Both the position numbers and the translations under genes were made by a program. The notes beneath the pieces are model-generated. The model ran no database searches. It had not been told where the DNA came from and saw only the letters and a list, made by a program, of their open reading frames with translations. This document shows positions 6,906-8,844 of a stretch of DNA of 8,844 nt, piece after piece (within the stretch, counting starts at the first letter, position 1; every line of letters begins with the position of its first letter). This DNA is from Spirochaetaceae bacterium (lineage in GTDB: Bacteria; Spirochaetota; Spirochaetia; Treponematales; Breznakiellaceae). Where the stretch lies: contig JAITCP010000073.1 of the NCBI GenBank assembly GCA_031283025.1, positions 1 to 8,844 of the forward strand, given 5' to 3'.

Positions 6906-7873
6906 TTGTTAAAAGCGGAAGGCAGGATGAATGTACGGGGATTTATTTTCCGTTCGATCATGTTTTGCTGGTAAAGAAATTCCACATCCGCTTCCAGAGA
7001 GGCTATGTCCTCCGCTTCCATCATCCTGGCAAGGCCGCTCCAGCGGTAAAGCTTCATCCCGTCTTCCATTGAAACCTGATGAATTCGGGAACCGATTGCG
7101 ACAGCTTCCGTTGTATTTGCGCTGATCCAGTCATAGGCTTTTCCCTGGACATCCAGATAAATCCGCAGCAGTTCCGGGTAGTTCTTTGCAAAGGCCGGAC
7201 GTACTGCGGTAAAAAGCAGCGGGGTAAGGTAACCGTCCGCGGTAAAGAGGGTACGCATTCCAGCTTCTTCATTGCGGATGATAAGGCTTGATGTCTGCAG
7301 CGCAGCATCCACCCTGTTCGCCAAAAGAGCGCTCCGTGCTTCAGGCATATCCATCTGAATAAATTTAATATCAGACGCCTTCATCCCTTCCTTTACCAGA
7401 GCGGCGATCAACATTTGATGGAGTACCGATCCCTTGGGGCCAGCCACGGTTTTTCCCCGTAACTCCTTTATATTGCGGGGCCCTTTGGGGCCGACCATAA
7501 GGGCAAAAGTCTGCCGGGGCCGGCTTACCAGAGCGGCAATCTCCACCGGGTTTCCCGCCGCGTTGGCAAGGATCACCGAAGCGGAGTTGATCACAGGAGC
7601 AATGTCCAGGGAACCGGCAGCCATGGCCATGGCCTGAGCCGCGCCGGAATTTATCGTATACCAGCGGATATCCACCCCCAGCGGGGCAAAGGCCTGTTCC
7701 AGCATACGCCGTTCTTTCATTACCATAATTTGCAGGTTAAAAGGCGTTGGTACATAGGAAATATTCACTGTCTGAGGGTAACGGGGCTGCGCGTTAGCCG
7801 CGATGCAAAAAAGCAAGTTCGTTACAATGACAGTCAGAACGGCGGAAAAAAAGACAGCCTGCTTTTTCATCAT
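6902..7873 (-). CDS. ssuA: Sulfonate/taurine/nitrate-type ABC transporter substrate-binding protein
   Basis: This 323-residue protein would capture the substrate in the periplasm and deliver it to the permease. Residues 1-28 are a signal peptide: MMKK, a hydrophobic core, and ANA before the likely cleavage at Q29. A cysteine at 23 lies in LLFC, but phenylalanine before it makes a lipoprotein site unlikely. The mature part has the NMT1/SsuA-like pattern: YVPTPFNLQIMVMKE at the start, the SGAAQAMAMAAGSLDIA loop, LRGKTVAGPKGSVLHQML at the domain crossover, and NRVDAAL. Two ATG codons stand in tandem (7873 and 7870). No Shine-Dalgarno sequence precedes them; a promoter ends seven bases upstream, implying an almost leaderless message. 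The ligand cannot be read from the sequence, and no desulfonating enzyme is adjacent. Confidence 0.86.
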   Translation of the reverse strand: MMKKQAVFFSAVLTVIVTNLLFCIAANAQPRYPQTVNISYVPTPFNLQIMVMKERRMLEQAFAPLGVDIRWYTINSGAAQAMAMAAGSLDIAPVINSASVILANAAGNPVEIAALVSRPRQTFALMVGPKGPRNIKELRGKTVAGPKGSVLHQMLIAALVKEGMKASDIKFIQMDMPEARSALLANRVDAALQTSSLIIRNEEAGMRTLFTADGYLTPLLFTAVRPAFAKNYPELLRIYLDVQGKAYDWISANTTEAVAIGSRIHQVSMEDGMKLYRWSGLARMMEAEDIASLEADVEFLYQQNMIERKINPRTFILPSAFNK

Positions 7874-7880
7874 ATACTAT

Positions 7881-7909
7881 AGGATAACAGAATGGGCGGG
7901 GAGTGTCAC
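7881..7909 (-). promoter_or_regulatory. Probable promoter of the ssuABC operon
   Basis: On the minus strand GTGACA (7909-7904, five of six consensus bases) is followed after exactly 17 bases by TATCCT (7886-7881, four of six). The transcription start would fall at about 7874, one base before the ATG. The -35 overlaps CACGTG (7907-7912), a six-base palindrome that could be part of an operator. An alternative -10, TATAGT, closer to the gene would place the start inside the coding region. Confidence 0.5.
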
Positions 7910-7958
7910 GTGGCAGCGGCGGGAGCATCTGCCCGTTTATGAGGATGTTTGCGTTTCC

Positions 7959-7988
7959 TTGACAAAGAGCGGAATAATCACATATACT
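7959..7988 (+). promoter_or_regulatory. Strong promoter of the unknown membrane-protein gene
   Basis: TTGACA (7959-7964), a perfect -35, is followed after 18 bases by TATACT (7983-7988, five of six). Transcription should begin at about 7995, giving a leader of about 29 bases that contains a strong ribosome binding site, AGAAGGGGGA (8010-8019). Confidence 0.75.
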
Positions 7989-8023
7989 ATTACCGGATAA
8001 ACTTCCCGGAGAAGGGGGATTAT

Positions 8024-8662
8024 ATGTTTTTATCTATTGTTTTTATTTCAATCATTATTGGAATATTGTTTCTGGTGGTACTAATATCGTTGGGTTTCTT
8101 TATTTATAGCACAATAAGTAAACGGACTGATTTGCATAAAAAATCCCTTAGATTTTTACTGTCTGCGGCATTTGCCTGGATATTGTTGATTGGCGTAAAC
8201 ACTTTTTTGATTATTAAATTTGTATATAACAACGGAGAAAAAATAATTGATACGGCTTTGGAAACAACGGATCGCCTGGTTTCCAACGGTTATTCATTAC
8301 CCATACAATTCCTTGAAAAGAAATGGGAAAAAAACAGGCTGGCAAAACTTGAAAATTTGACGATTTTCCTGGATTCAATCAAATATGAAACCAGAGGTGA
8401 TTTAAGAAAATACACTATAGGCTTAATTTTTAATAATAACAGCCCGACGGATGTTAAGCTGTATTTTAGTGATTTACTGGAGAATAATTACATAGTAGCC
8501 TGTGATAAGGATGATTTTGTCTATCCAATGCAATTAAGAGATAAGCAGGGAGACTTAATACTATTTGGAAAAAGCAGGCATTATTTTTTGGTAGATGTAC
8601 CAAGAGGTGTTGAAATAGATCACATCAGATATGTCTATAAGAATATAACGCTTGATGATTGA
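8024..8662 (+). CDS. Unknown two-helix membrane protein, AT-rich gene
   Basis: I do not recognise this 212-residue protein. Two strongly hydrophobic segments at about 2-29 and 43-66 are separated by a short basic stretch (KRTDLHKK). A charged linker at about 70-108 follows, then a soluble C-terminal region (about 110-212) with alternating hydrophobic residues, such as YTIGLIFNNNS and HYFLVDVPRGVEIDHIRYVY, that suggest a beta-rich domain. The chosen ATG has AGGGGG six bases upstream and lies downstream of a TTGACA/TATACT promoter. An in-frame ATG at 7949 lies before that promoter and is rejected. Codon use is visibly AT-rich, with many AAA, ATT and TTT codons, unlike the GC-richer ssu and argH genes, which may mean transfer or relaxed selection. 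It is divergent from ssuA, and no functional link is evident. Confidence 0.8.
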   Translation: MFLSIVFISIIIGILFLVVLISLGFFIYSTISKRTDLHKKSLRFLLSAAFAWILLIGVNTFLIIKFVYNNGEKIIDTALETTDRLVSNGYSLPIQFLEKKWEKNRLAKLENLTIFLDSIKYETRGDLRKYTIGLIFNNNSPTDVKLYFSDLLENNYIVACDKDDFVYPMQLRDKQGDLILFGKSRHYFLVDVPRGVEIDHIRYVYKNITLDD

Positions 8663-8721
8663 TTTTAAGCTCTTTATCCCCTTTACAAGAGCCTGTCAGC
8701 GGGTCAAAATGACGCACTTTT

Positions 8722-8770
8722 CAAAAAAACAATAGACTTGTTCAAGAACCCGGTTGGTTCTTGAACAAGT
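8722..8770 (-). terminator. Possible intrinsic terminator for leftward transcription
   Basis: Read on the minus strand, a perfect 15-base-pair stem (8770-8756 with 8750-8736, five-base loop) is followed after a few bases by seven T (8728-8722). It could end a minus-strand gene lying beyond the right edge. On the plus strand the stem is followed by TAAGCAAAA, which is not a terminator tail, so it does not obviously end the 8024 gene. Confidence 0.45.
8736..8770. repeat. Perfect 15-bp hairpin, copy 1
   Basis: ACTTGTTCAAGAACC (8736-8750), loop CGGTT, GGTTCTTGAACAAGT (8756-8770): every base of the stem pairs. The arm matches the arm of the hairpin at 8808 at 12 of 15 positions. Confidence 0.9.
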
Positions 8771-8773
8771 TAA

Positions 8774-8794
8774 GCAAAATACTGCGTATTTTGC
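8774..8794. repeat. Perfect 9-bp hairpin between the two related ones
   Basis: GCAAAATAC (8774-8782), loop TGC, GTATTTTGC (8786-8794). On the plus strand it is followed by AGTTTTAAT, so it could act as a weak terminator for the 8024 gene, although the T run is only four bases. Confidence 0.8.
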
Positions 8795-8807
8795 AGTTTT
8801 AATAGGA

Positions 8808-8839
8808 AGTTGTTCAAAAACTGAAGTTTTTGAACAACT
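8808..8839. repeat. Perfect 15-bp hairpin, copy 2
   Basis: AGTTGTTCAAAAACT (8808-8822), two bases GA, AGTTTTTGAACAACT (8825-8839); in RNA the innermost pair would open to give a four-base loop. Its arm is related to the hairpin at 8736, and each of the three differences is matched by a change on the opposite arm. Confidence 0.9.
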
Positions 8840-8844
8840 CTAAT

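Larger units (their letters stand above)
7871..7990 (+). repeat. Direct repeat CATATACTAT in the divergent promoter region
   Basis: CATATACTAT occurs at 7871-7880 and again at 7981-7990, each soon followed by GGATAA. The first copy covers the ssuA start codon on the minus strand; the second contains the -10 of the plus-strand gene at 8024. The two copies are the same way round, 110 bases apart. They may be a shared binding site or chance; ten bases is short. Confidence 0.3.

Noticed and set aside
7949..8023. In-frame N-terminal extension of the unknown gene from ATG 7949
   Set aside because: The extension would start upstream of, and be interrupted by, the TTGACA/TATACT promoter, whose transcript begins near 7995; ATG 8024 has a strong ribosome binding site and starts directly at the membrane helix.
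8669..8692. GCTCTT/AAGAGC inverted repeat after the unknown gene as its terminator
   Set aside because: The stem is only six bases with a 12-base loop and no T run after it.
8701..8844. CRISPR-like repeats at the right edge
   Set aside because: The units are palindromes of unequal spacing with no regular spacers and no cas gene, so a palindromic repeat element fits better.

Overview
The window looks like chromosomal DNA from a Gram-negative (diderm) bacterium. I suspect a spirochaete of the Treponema type. That rests on my impression of the lipid-transport (MCE) and ABC proteins and on the mixed base composition; there is no rRNA or other marker here to prove it. No tRNA, rRNA, CRISPR array, transposase or phage gene is visible. 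No gene-free stretch exceeds 300 bases.

Layout. Positions 1-3965, all on the minus strand, read as one probable operon: argH (argininosuccinate lyase), then mlaE, mlaF and mlaD (permease, ATPase and single-MCE-domain protein of an Mla-type phospholipid transporter). It continues into a further gene, of which only the first ten codons lie inside the left edge. Divergent from argH on the plus strand is azlC-azlD (about 4060-5164), a two-subunit branched-chain amino-acid exporter with overlapping genes. A 149-base convergent spacer rich in nested inverted repeats follows. Then comes a minus-strand ssuABC-type operon (7873-5314) in the order binding protein, permease, ATPase, joined by ATGA overlaps. 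Divergent from ssuA is an AT-rich gene for a two-helix membrane protein of unknown function (8024-8662), with a near-consensus promoter and a strong ribosome binding site. The last 110 bases hold three consecutive perfect hairpins, two of them related with compensated base changes.

How the genes work together. MlaE, MlaF and MlaD should form an inner-membrane complex moving lipids between the inner and outer membranes. AzlC and AzlD form an exporter. SsuA, SsuC and SsuB form an importer for a small oxyanion such as a sulfonate, with no catabolic enzyme beside it to fix the ligand. None of these is a new system. The least explained items are the right-edge hairpin cluster, the repeat-rich convergent spacer, the promoters placed so close to start codons that argH and ssuA look leaderless, the unusual signature and Walker B motifs of MlaF, and the unknown membrane protein.
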